A stretch of DNA of 21,872 nt from Bacilli bacterium (GTDB lineage Bacteria > Bacillota_I > Bacilli_A > ML615J-28 > CAG-698): positions 1-21,872 of the forward strand of contig JAQUYJ010000003.1 in the NCBI GenBank assembly GCA_028691905.1, in the 5' to 3' direction. This document shows positions 7,994 to 14,194 of the stretch, one piece after another (the stretch's first letter is position 1; each line of letters starts with the position of its first letter). The notes beneath the pieces were generated by a model, which worked only from the letters and a program-made list of their open reading frames with translations, made no database searches and was not told where the DNA came from. The translations under genes and the position numbers were made by a program.

Positions 7994-8924
7994 ATCGACC
8001 ACCTCTTTTCTTGACTATCCATTTTTTTATAATTGGAAAAGCGAGAATAAAAGTAATAAGAATCGCTTGTAACAGTTTTAAATTATTTGCTGAAAAGCCT
8101 AATAAAATGGCAATTCCAATAATAGCTTGGAATAAAATGCTTCCTATAATTACAGCAAATAACCATCGTTTGAATGTTACTTTACCAATCAAAACTTCAC
8201 CGATAATTATCGAAGCAAGTCCGACAACAATTGAACCTCTTCCCAAGTCCATATTACTGGATTTGTAACAATGAACATATAATGCTCCTGCGAGAGCTAC
8301 TAGTCCATTTGATATTGCAAGCCCGATAATAATCATCTTATGTGTGTTGATGCCTTGTGCTCTTGCCATGTGTTGGTTACATCCGGTTGCTCGAATCGAC
8401 ATCCCGATTTCAGTACCAAAAAACCAGTAAATGGTGCTACATGCAAATACTACCATCCCTAAGCTGGTTAATGACTTGGTTAGGAATTTTACCCATTGCA
8501 TATTTTCCATATTGAATGTATTGACTAACAGGTTCTCAATTGGCTGATAAACTGTTGTAGTATTACTTATATATAAACTCGCTCCACCCATAACTAATAA
8601 GTTTATGGAATATAAACCAGTCATACTGATGATACCTGCCAATATACCAGGAATTTGAAATTTTGTATGAAGAATTCCGGTGATAAGTCCTGCTAACATT
8701 CCACCTGCTATTGAAAAAATAATTGTTACAATTGGATTCGATAAAAAAGGAATATTTGTTTGAAGTAATAGTGCAGCAGAAATAGCTCCCCCAAAAGTAA
8801 GGGAGCCTTCTACTGTTAAATCAGCAAAGTCAAGAACGCGATAAGAAATAAATACACCCAGTGCTAGCAGGGACCAGATGAATCCTGTTTCTATTGCGTT
8901 TTTCAGTATATAAACAATATCCAT
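7986..8924 (-). CDS. ABC importer permease subunit (BPD_transp_2 family, TrpY-type)
   Basis: This 312-residue integral membrane protein has about 8-10 hydrophobic segments. It is of the branched-chain/sugar-type permease family that partners TrpX-like binding proteins. Recognisable parts are the N-terminal FIWSLLALGVFISYRVLDFA, followed by the DLTVEGS loop, and the cytoplasmic coupling segment GMSIRATGCNQHMARAQGI near 173-191. It ends with a basic tail, KKWIVKKRGGRYA. The start follows AGGGA and lies 8 nt after the binding-protein stop. The ATPase start overlaps its 3' end. It is the only permease in the operon, so a homodimer is expected. Confidence 0.9.
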   Translation of the reverse strand: MDIVYILKNAIETGFIWSLLALGVFISYRVLDFADLTVEGSLTFGGAISAALLLQTNIPFLSNPIVTIIFSIAGGMLAGLITGILHTKFQIPGILAGIISMTGLYSINLLVMGGASLYISNTTTVYQPIENLLVNTFNMENMQWVKFLTKSLTSLGMVVFACSTIYWFFGTEIGMSIRATGCNQHMARAQGINTHKMIIIGLAISNGLVALAGALYVHCYKSSNMDLGRGSIVVGLASIIIGEVLIGKVTFKRWLFAVIIGSILFQAIIGIAILLGFSANNLKLLQAILITFILAFPIIKKWIVKKRGGRYA

Positions 8925-8932
8925 TTTTTTCC

Positions 8933-9925
8933 CTATTCCAAGATTTGATCAGCACGTTCTAATAAACTCGTAGGAACAGTAATGCCCAAATCTTCTTCTA
9001 ATTGTTTTTTGTTAATAATTAATTCAACAGTTTGAACTGTAGTGGCGGGAATGTTACGTGGAAGTTCTCCATTAAGAATTCTAACTGCCATTGCTGCAGT
9101 ATCTTTGCCCAAGTTAAAATAATTTAATCCATACGTAATAGAGCCTCCATTTAATACTTGTGAAGTTTCACCACATACAATTGGTACATATTTAGTTGGA
9201 TTTGATTTTACAATTTCTTCAAGCGTTCCCATTGAACTCGCAATTAGATTGTCTGTTGGCACATATATAGCATCAACTAAATCGGTGCTTATTAATGCGT
9301 TTACCACTGTAGTAAGGTCATTTAGGGTACTTATTGTTCGAACCGCTGTCGTCATATCGAGGTCTTCTGCAGCTTCAATTGCGATATTTGCTTGAATTTC
9401 CGAATTTTCTTCGGAAGAAGTATAGAGAATTCCAACTTTTGTTGCATTTGGTAACAATTCTTTCACTAATTCGATTTGGTCAGCAACCGGGTTCATATCA
9501 CTTGTACCTGTGACATTTCCTCCTGGAGCCTCCATCGTTTCCACTAGTTCAGCATCAACCGGATCGGTTACTGCAGTAAAGAGAATGGGCACATCTTTTC
9601 CTTGACCATTGGCTTCATTCATCACAGCCACAGCTGCTGTTGTAGCAATAGCTAAAATTAGATCAGATTCCCTTACCAATTGTTCAACCATCGTCTGCAT
9701 TACTGAAGCTTCTGTTTGTGGGTTCAATACAGTAATAGTTATATTCTCACCATCAATAAATCCAGCTTCTTCCAATCCTTCAATAAAACCATCTTTTGCT
9801 AGATCCAAAGCTTCATGACTAAGATATTGTAAAATTCCTATTTGCAATTTTCCATCTTCCTTTTTACAACCAACAATTCCAAAACACAAAAATAATGATA
9901 ATAAAACAACTCCCAATTTTTTCAT
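8933..9925 (-). CDS. ABC importer substrate-binding lipoprotein (TrpX / ABC_sub_bind family)
   Basis: This is an extracellular lipid-anchored binding protein of 330 residues. The signal peptide ends in GIVGC, so Cys20 is the lipidated residue. The mature protein follows the ABC_sub_bind pattern (QIGILQYLSHEALDLAKDGF, then IATTAAVAVMNE, VPILFTAVTDPV, and GILYTSSEENSEIQ). Characterised members bind tryptophan or tyrosine. The ATG at 9925 follows AGAAAGGAAAAAG and gives a proper signal peptide. The reading frame stays open for 45 codons further upstream (to ATG 10060), but that stretch lies in the attenuator RNA and would block the signal peptide. It is controlled by the leader region at 9951-10147, which suggests tyrosine as the ligand. 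Confidence 0.92.
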   Translation of the reverse strand: MKKLGVVLLSLFLCFGIVGCKKEDGKLQIGILQYLSHEALDLAKDGFIEGLEEAGFIDGENITITVLNPQTEASVMQTMVEQLVRESDLILAIATTAAVAVMNEANGQGKDVPILFTAVTDPVDAELVETMEAPGGNVTGTSDMNPVADQIELVKELLPNATKVGILYTSSEENSEIQANIAIEAAEDLDMTTAVRTISTLNDLTTVVNALISTDLVDAIYVPTDNLIASSMGTLEEIVKSNPTKYVPIVCGETSQVLNGGSITYGLNYFNLGKDTAAMAVRILNGELPRNIPATTVQTVELIINKKQLEEDLGITVPTSLLERADQILE

Positions 9926-9950
9926 TTTCTTTTTCCTTTCTTGGGTATTA

Positions 9951-9980
9951 AAAAATGTGTTATTATGGTAATAACACATT
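9951..9980 (-). terminator. Intrinsic terminator (attenuator) between leader peptide and binding-protein gene
   Basis: ATGTGTTATTA (9979-9969) and TAATAACACAT (9965-9955) form a perfect 11-bp stem, 12 with the flanking A-T pair, around a CCA loop. Six T follow on the minus strand. It ends 25 nt before the binding-protein ATG and precedes its ribosome binding site, so transcription stopping here silences the importer operon. Confidence 0.8.
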
Positions 9981-10042
9981 AAAATTCTTTTCAATCTGTT
10001 ATTACTATTCCTATTTTTATTAGGATACCAGTAATAACACAT
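9968..10042 (-). promoter_or_regulatory. Competing RNA arms (putative antiterminator region)
   Basis: ATGTGTTATTAC occurs twice (arm 1 at 10042-10031, arm 3 at 9979-9968). Between them lies arm 2, which contains GTAATAACA (10005-9997) and can pair for 9 bp with either copy. Arm 2 also pairs for 11 bp (10009-9999) with the Tyr codons of the leader ORF (10115-10105). Pairing of arm 2 with arm 3 would destroy the terminator. Pairing of arm 2 with arm 1 or with the Tyr codons would leave arm 3 free to terminate. The pairings are read from sequence. The switching is inferred. Confidence 0.6.
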
Positions 10043-10078
10043 CTTATATAGCTTTACCATTACGAAAAAGCCAAGTGG

Positions 10079-10147
10079 TTATTCTTGATATCCTCTTGGG
10101 TAGTAATAGTAATAATAAAATTGTGAACAAGCCAATGGTACAAACAT
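10079..10147 (-). CDS. Tyrosine-rich leader peptide (22 codons)
   Basis: This small ORF has ATG at 10147-10145 and TAA at 10081-10079. Its AAAGGAG ribosome binding site (10161-10155) is 7 nt from the ATG, one of the best in the window. It encodes MFVPLACSQF, six consecutive tyrosines (residues 11-16, codons TAT TAT TAC TAT TAC TAC), then PRGYQE with a seventh Tyr at position 20. Its start lies about 24 nt after the predicted transcription start, and an intrinsic terminator follows before a TrpX-type importer operon. This is the arrangement of a ribosome-mediated attenuation leader (trp or his type), with tyrosine as the sensed amino acid. There is no signal peptide or domain. I infer that translation itself, not the peptide, is the function. 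Confidence 0.8.
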   Translation of the reverse strand: MFVPLACSQFYYYYYYPRGYQE

Positions 10148-10177
10148 AAAATAGCTCCTTTCAAATTTTATGGATTT

Positions 10178-10206
10178 ATTATATCATTACTAAAAAGAAG
10201 TGTAAA
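10178..10206 (-). promoter_or_regulatory. Promoter of the leader peptide-ABC importer operon
   Basis: The -35 TTTACA (10201-10206), a 17-nt spacer and the -10 TATAAT (10178-10183) preceded by TGA are followed by the leader ATG about 30 nt downstream of the -10. Confidence 0.85.
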
Positions 10207-10219
10207 GTTTTTTTTGATA

Positions 10220-10231
10220 GTAAACGTTTAC
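10220..10231. promoter_or_regulatory. Perfect palindrome GTAAACGTTTAC upstream of the importer promoter (LacI/CcpA-type operator candidate)
   Basis: This 12-bp perfect palindrome has a central CG, as in LacI-family operators. It agrees with the Bacillota catabolite-responsive element (TGWAANCGNTNWCA) at all but one terminal position on each strand. It is centred about 54 nt upstream of the predicted transcription start, 13 nt beyond the -35 box, a position more compatible with activation or looping than with simple promoter occlusion. Confidence 0.5.
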
Positions 10232-10242
10232 ATATTATAAAT

Positions 10243-10268
10243 AAAAAAAACAAGAAATAGATTCTTGT
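10243..10268 (-). terminator. Terminator downstream of tRNA-Arg(UCU)
   Basis: ACAAGAA and TTCTTGT form a perfect 7-bp stem with a 5-nt loop, followed by an uninterrupted run of T on the minus strand, 9 nt after the tRNA 3' end. Confidence 0.8.
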
Positions 10269-10276
10269 GTTTTTAA

Positions 10277-10353
10277 TGGCGTCCCAGAGAGGATTCGAAC
10301 CTCCGACACACGGCTTAGAAGGCCGTTGCTCTATCCAACTGAGCTACTGGGAC
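10277..10353 (-). tRNA. tRNA-Arg (anticodon UCU)
   Basis: This is a 77-nt cloverleaf with encoded CCA and G73. The acceptor GTCCCAG/CTGGGAC and the anticodon stem ACGGC/GCCGT are perfect, and loop CTTCTAA gives anticodon TCT (decoding AGA). It is very similar to tRNA-Arg(UCG) at 7041-7114, so the two are probably paralogues by duplication. It has its own promoter and terminator. Confidence 0.95.
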
Positions 10354-10368
10354 AAATACAGTATAAAT

Positions 10369-10397
10369 ATTATACTGCAAAAAAATACATTTGTAAA
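10369..10397 (-). promoter_or_regulatory. Promoter of tRNA-Arg(UCU)
   Basis: The -35 TTTACA (10392-10397), a 17-nt spacer and the perfect -10 TATAAT (10369-10374) end 15 nt before the tRNA 5' end. Confidence 0.8.
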
Positions 10398-10400
10398 GAA

Positions 10401-10438
10401 AAAATAAGTTAACAATTCTTCAAAATAAGTTAACAATT
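10401..10438. repeat. Tandem 21-bp repeat across the rsmD stop codon
   Basis: The 17-nt word AAAATAAGTTAACAATT occurs at 10401-10417 and 10422-10438, a period of 21 bp with CTTC in between. The upstream copy (minus strand) encodes the last rsmD codons and the TAA. The second copy lies just behind, next to the tRNA-Arg promoter. It looks like a replication-slippage duplication. Confidence 0.8.
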
Positions 10439-10969
10439 TTTAAAAATAGTCACTTCACTTTGCCCATAAAACTGATTGCGAATAATTGGTAGGTGATTTG
10501 TAAATGTTGCTTTTCCCTTGGAATAATGGCAAATAATCATTCCATTTTTTTTAATCATATTTTCATTAATTAGAAAATCTATTATTTCATTAATTATTTC
10601 TAATCGGTATGGTGGATCTAAAAAAACAAAGTCGAATTTTTTTGTTCTTACTTCCTGTAACATCTTTTCATATGAAACAGGATAAATATGCACTTTGCTT
10701 TCCTCTTTTAGTAATGCTACATTTTTTTCTATAATTTTTAATGCATCTTTAAAATATTCACTGATATATACCTCTTCTGCACCACGACTGATTGCTTCCA
10801 GCGATAAAGCTCCACTTCCCCCAAACAAATCCAATACGGTACCACCATTAAAATAGGGACCGATTATCTGAAAAACACTCTCTTTCATTCGATCCATCAT
10901 TGGCCTTGTCTGTTCACCAGTCAGTGTTTTCAGTACTCTTCCTCGATGTTTTCCTGCTATTATTCTCAT
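10430..10969 (-). CDS. rsmD: 16S rRNA (guanine-N2) methyltransferase RsmD
   Basis: RsmD methylates G966 (E. coli numbering) of 16S rRNA using S-adenosylmethionine. The 179 residues match the family length. The N-terminal signature MRIIAGKHRGRVL is followed by TRPMMDRMKESVF at 21-33, the SAM-binding motif DLFGGSGALSLE at 47-58, and the catalytic DPPY at 118-121. The start follows AAAGGAG. It lies downstream of the small HNH-like gene and the lipid kinase gene. The usual partner coaD is not adjacent. The final codons overlap a 21-bp tandem repeat. Confidence 0.96.
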   Translation of the reverse strand: MRIIAGKHRGRVLKTLTGEQTRPMMDRMKESVFQIIGPYFNGGTVLDLFGGSGALSLEAISRGAEEVYISEYFKDALKIIEKNVALLKEESKVHIYPVSYEKMLQEVRTKKFDFVFLDPPYRLEIINEIIDFLINENMIKKNGMIICHYSKGKATFTNHLPIIRNQFYGQSEVTIFKNC

Positions 10970-10987
10970 TACTGCTCCTTTTATAAA

Positions 10988-11008
10988 AGGAAAGATGGTA
11001 TCTTTCCT
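10988..11008 (-). terminator. Hairpin between the HNH-like gene and rsmD
   Basis: AGGAAAGAT and ATCTTTCCT form a perfect 9-bp stem with an ACC loop, followed by TTTATAA. It starts directly after an in-frame TAG at 11011-11009. The T-run is short and no promoter fits between it and rsmD, so it is either a leaky terminator or an mRNA-stabilising hairpin. Confidence 0.5.
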
Positions 11009-11074
11009 CTAATCTTCGTCTTCAAGACATTCTTCAATATAATAGAAATCTTCCTTTTGATTATAATATGCTAT

Positions 11075-11329
11075 TTATTTTTTGTGTCCAATTTCAAATT
11101 CAGGAAAATTATTCCCTTTTTCATCGGCGGTTCGATGATGCATAATTATAATATTTCCCTTATTGTTGTTTCCGCCAAGTTGAATAGGCTTAACATAAGT
11201 GACAACCCACCCAACTTCGTTTTTCACATTATAGTCATCGCGTTTTATTTTTTTTCCACTAAAATCGTATGTATAAACCTGTTCTCCAACTTCATCTAAC
11301 CACAAATCTAAAGCTTGATTTTTATTCAT
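11075..11329 (-). CDS. Small degenerate HNH-like protein, possibly truncated by a stop codon
   Basis: This is an 84-residue soluble protein with a strong AGGAGG ribosome binding site. The pattern YDFSGKKIKRDDY, GWVVTYVKP at 40-48, LGGNNNKGNIIIMHH at 51-65 and DEKGNNFPEF resembles the beta-beta-alpha core of HNH nucleases. The residue that is normally the first catalytic His is Tyr45, and no zinc-binding CxxC pairs are visible, so nuclease activity is doubtful. After the TAA at 11075 the frame continues for 22 acidic codons (ending DFYYIEECLEDED) to a TAG at 11009, which directly abuts a hairpin. This suggests the gene originally ended there. It is located 25 nt after the lipid kinase gene, probably in one operon with rsmD. 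Confidence 0.6.
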   Translation of the reverse strand: MNKNQALDLWLDEVGEQVYTYDFSGKKIKRDDYNVKNEVGWVVTYVKPIQLGGNNNKGNIIIMHHRTADEKGNNFPEFEIGHKK

Positions 11330-11354
11330 TTTATCCTCCTAGTAGACTATGTAT

Positions 11355-12272
11355 TTATGTTTTTTTGAATGTAGGTATGTGAAAATTCTTTTTTTTAGGA
11401 ACATATATTTGTAAATGCTTAGGGATGTTCTCTATATGAACCGATCCAATTGGACCGGCTTCACCGTCTATACACCATATAACACCTTCGTCTGTCGATA
11501 TATCAAATTTTGATCCTTTTAAGCAAACAAAATGTTTTGTGATTCGCTTTATACCAATTCCAAAAGTGAATAATTTTAAAATATTTATTAATCCATTACC
11601 GATTCCTCTTTTTACGAGTATGATATCAAATAAACCATCATTCAAATGCCCGTATCGATTAAATGGAACTCCACCAACTTGAATAGAATTAACAACCAGA
11701 ACCAGAGGTACTTCCATATGCACTTCTTCACTTTCCGTTTTCACAGTTACATGCGATAATAACGGATTTACTATGTCTTTTAAGCCATCGAATGCATATG
11801 CCAACTTACCAAATATTTTTTTGGTTTTTTGCTTTGTACGATAACTAACTCCAGTAAAAGTACCCATAGCTGAAACATAAATAAAATATTTGCCATTTAT
11901 TAATCCAACATCATGATAAATTGTTCTGCCATCTGTAATATGTTTTAAGGCTTTTCGAACATTAGTGGATATTCCTAAATTATGAGCTATGTCATTCATT
12001 GTCCCTGCAGGTATGTATCCTAAAATTGGTCGTTTATCACGACTTGCTACCCCACAAGCAATATCATTAAATGTCCCGTCACCACCGGCAAATATAATTA
12101 CATCAAATTCGTCACAGCTTTCTTTTGCAGTTTCTATCGTGTCTTCCGTTGATTTGGTAGGATGTATTTCTACAAAATCAAATTTTTTCGAAAGTTCTTT
12201 CTTTATGTAGTTAATTCTGTTAACAATTTTACCTTTTCCGCTGTTTGGATTATATAAAAAAATGCACTTCAT
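11355..12272 (-). CDS. Diacylglycerol/lipid kinase (DgkB/YegS/BmrU family)
   Basis: This 305-residue peripheral membrane enzyme phosphorylates diacylglycerol or a related lipid with ATP, recycling lipid headgroup turnover products. The N-terminal NPNSGKG is at 8-14, the nucleotide-binding GGDGTFND at 63-70, and PAGTMNDIAH at 88-97. The C-terminal half has the beta-sandwich features of the family, including NDGLFDI and CIDGEAG. Length fits the family. Start ATG 12272 has GAGGTGG close by and a very good promoter directly upstream. The exact lipid substrate cannot be decided from sequence. It appears to head an operon with the HNH-like gene and rsmD. Confidence 0.92.
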   Translation of the reverse strand: MKCIFLYNPNSGKGKIVNRINYIKKELSKKFDFVEIHPTKSTEDTIETAKESCDEFDVIIFAGGDGTFNDIACGVASRDKRPILGYIPAGTMNDIAHNLGISTNVRKALKHITDGRTIYHDVGLINGKYFIYVSAMGTFTGVSYRTKQKTKKIFGKLAYAFDGLKDIVNPLLSHVTVKTESEEVHMEVPLVLVVNSIQVGGVPFNRYGHLNDGLFDIILVKRGIGNGLINILKLFTFGIGIKRITKHFVCLKGSKFDISTDEGVIWCIDGEAGPIGSVHIENIPKHLQIYVPKKKNFHIPTFKKT

Positions 12273-12290
12273 AATCCACCTCTAGTGTTA

Positions 12291-12319
12291 ATTATAGCAT
12301 AAGAATAATACTAAGTCAA
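12291..12319 (-). promoter_or_regulatory. Promoter of the lipid kinase operon
   Basis: The -35 TTGACT (12314-12319), a 17-nt spacer and the -10 TATAAT (12291-12296) with TGC in front lie about 20 nt before the start codon and just after the exporter terminator. Confidence 0.88.
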
Positions 12320-12339
12320 TGAAACTAGATATCCCATGA

Positions 12340-12367
12340 AAGAAAAAGATTCATCTCGCGATGAACC
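12340..12367 (-). terminator. Terminator of the ABC exporter operon
   Basis: The 8-bp stem GGTTCATC/GATGAATC (one G-T pair) is closed by the stable GNRA-type tetraloop GCGA and followed by TTTTTCTTT. It starts 3 nt after the exporter stop codon. Confidence 0.88.
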
Positions 12368-12370
12368 CTT

Positions 12371-14194
12371 TTAATATTTTGATTTTTCCATAGCTTCATT
12401 AATAAATTGATTTTTATATAGGCTATAGTATTCTTTTTCTAGAGCAAGTAACTCTTTATGCGTTCCTTGCTCAACAATCTTTCCATCTTGAATAACCAAA
12501 ATCAAATCAGCAGAAATGATAGTGGATAATCGATGAGCAACAATAAAACTGGTTCTACCTTTTAGCACCACATTGATAACTTCTTGTATTGTATATTCTG
12601 TCTTTGTATCGATGCTTGATGTTGCTTCATCTAAAATCAAAATTTTTGGATCTGCTATCAATGCTCGTGCAAATGAGATAAGCTGTCTTTGTCCTACCGA
12701 TAGTTTTGATCCTCCCTCTCCAACATTGGTTTGGTACCCTTCTTCAAAGCTCATAATAAATTCATGTGCACTGACCAATTTGGCAGCATGAATCACTTCT
12801 TCGTCTGCCGCATCCAATCTTCCATAGCGAATGTTTTCCATTATAGTACCATTAAAAAGATGCGGAGATTGTAATACATACCCTAAATTAGAGTGTAACC
12901 ATCCAATTGAACGATCTTTGTAATCTGTTCCATCTATTCTAATGACGCCTTTCGTTGGTTCATAAAAACGACAAATTAAATTTACAATAGTTGATTTTCC
13001 GCTTCCGGTGGCACCAACCAGAGCAACACTTGACCCTGCTTTAACTTTTAAAGAAAACTGATCCAAAACGATCTCATTATCAGTATATTGAAAACTCACA
13101 TTGTCGAATTCGACATCTCCAACTAGAGGTTCCCAATTTTCTTTTTTTGGTTCAAACAAAGTTCCGTATTTTTTTACTACATCAGGGCTGTCACTGATAT
13201 CAGCTTTTGTTTCTATTAACATTATGATTCGTTCTGCAGAAGCTTGCGCTTGTTGAAATTCAGCGATAACTCGTGCGATTTGCGCAACCGGTTCAAAAAA
13301 CATTGTTGTATAATTAATAAATAAATATAAAACTACAACAGACATTCCCAACAAAACAAATTCTCCACCAATTCGCAATATTCCAGCAATTGTCACATAT
13401 CCCAAGAAAATAAGAATAGGAAAATAAATTGATGAATGTAAAATTGCCCGTATCGACTGTCTTTTCATGTCATCTGATAATCGATCAAACTCATTGTATA
13501 GAGTATCTTCTAGTACTAGAGTCTTTGTTGTTTTACTGCCAAGCATTTCTTCATTGTACGAAGCTGTTATTTTAGAATTGGTTCTGCGAACTTCACGATA
13601 TGCAGTTAATATTTTTTTTCTAAAATACATACTGACCAATAATAAAATTGGTGTCATTGCGGTTACAATCAATGCAAGTTCCCATTTAATGATGAACAAT
13701 ACAATTAGTGTTCCCACCATGGTAAAAGCACCCCAAATAATATCTACCAATCCCCAAGATAAAATAGATGCCAATTTTCTTGAATCCGACGTAAGTCTTG
13801 CCATTATCCACCCAGCCGGTGTTTTATCATAATAAGAAAATGGTAATTCCTGTAATTTTACAAATGCTTCCTTTCGAATTTCATATCCTATTTCAACTTC
13901 CACTTTACCAGCCATACGAATAAACAACCAAATTGTCAACATATAACCAAGAGCCATTCCCACATATAAAAATATATATAGACCAACTTCCGTGTAATTT
14001 CGATTTTCGAAAAAATGTGTAATAGCGTTAGCATTGATTATTGGATTGATAATATCAAGAAAAGATAATGATAACATAGAGAAAATCATAATTGTTAAAC
14101 TCATTTTCTTTTTTAATACCATTTTAATGATTTTTTTCCAAATACTAAATTGCAACTTATCTTTACTGTAATCTTGTTCTTCGAAACTATTCAT
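12371..14194 (-). CDS. ABC exporter half-transporter, subunit with the catalytic Walker B
   Basis: This 607-residue protein has six transmembrane helices (about 30-320) fused to an ATPase domain. Walker A GATGSGKS is at 395-402 and the signature is LSVGQ at 498-502 (degenerate, Val for the first Gly). Walker B LDEATSS has catalytic Glu523, and the switch is His554. It overlaps the upstream exporter gene by 8 nt, so the two are co-translated and surely form a heterodimer. The intact Glu here combines with the intact LSGGQ of the partner to make the one competent ATP site, as in BmrCD/LmrCD-like exporters. Substrates of such pairs are lipids, drugs or peptides and cannot be predicted. The ribosome binding site AGGAGGTGA is perfect. 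Confidence 0.94.
   Translation of the reverse strand: MNSFEEQDYSKDKLQFSIWKKIIKMVLKKKMSLTIMIFSMLSLSFLDIINPIINANAITHFFENRNYTEVGLYIFLYVGMALGYMLTIWLFIRMAGKVEVEIGYEIRKEAFVKLQELPFSYYDKTPAGWIMARLTSDSRKLASILSWGLVDIIWGAFTMVGTLIVLFIIKWELALIVTAMTPILLLVSMYFRKKILTAYREVRRTNSKITASYNEEMLGSKTTKTLVLEDTLYNEFDRLSDDMKRQSIRAILHSSIYFPILIFLGYVTIAGILRIGGEFVLLGMSVVVLYLFINYTTMFFEPVAQIARVIAEFQQAQASAERIIMLIETKADISDSPDVVKKYGTLFEPKKENWEPLVGDVEFDNVSFQYTDNEIVLDQFSLKVKAGSSVALVGATGSGKSTIVNLICRFYEPTKGVIRIDGTDYKDRSIGWLHSNLGYVLQSPHLFNGTIMENIRYGRLDAADEEVIHAAKLVSAHEFIMSFEEGYQTNVGEGGSKLSVGQRQLISFARALIADPKILILDEATSSIDTKTEYTIQEVINVVLKGRTSFIVAHRLSTIISADLILVIQDGKIVEQGTHKELLALEKEYYSLYKNQFINEAMEKSKY

Noticed and set aside
9926..10060. N-terminal extension of the binding protein to ATG 10060
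   Set aside because: It has no ribosome binding site, overlaps the terminator hairpin, and would place 45 residues before a clear lipoprotein signal peptide. It is kept only as a finding on the RNA element.
9926..10170. T-box or known riboswitch upstream of the importer
   Set aside because: No T-box sequence (GGTGGNACCRCG-like), specifier loop architecture or recognisable riboswitch core was found. The Tyr-rich ORF plus terminator explains the leader better.
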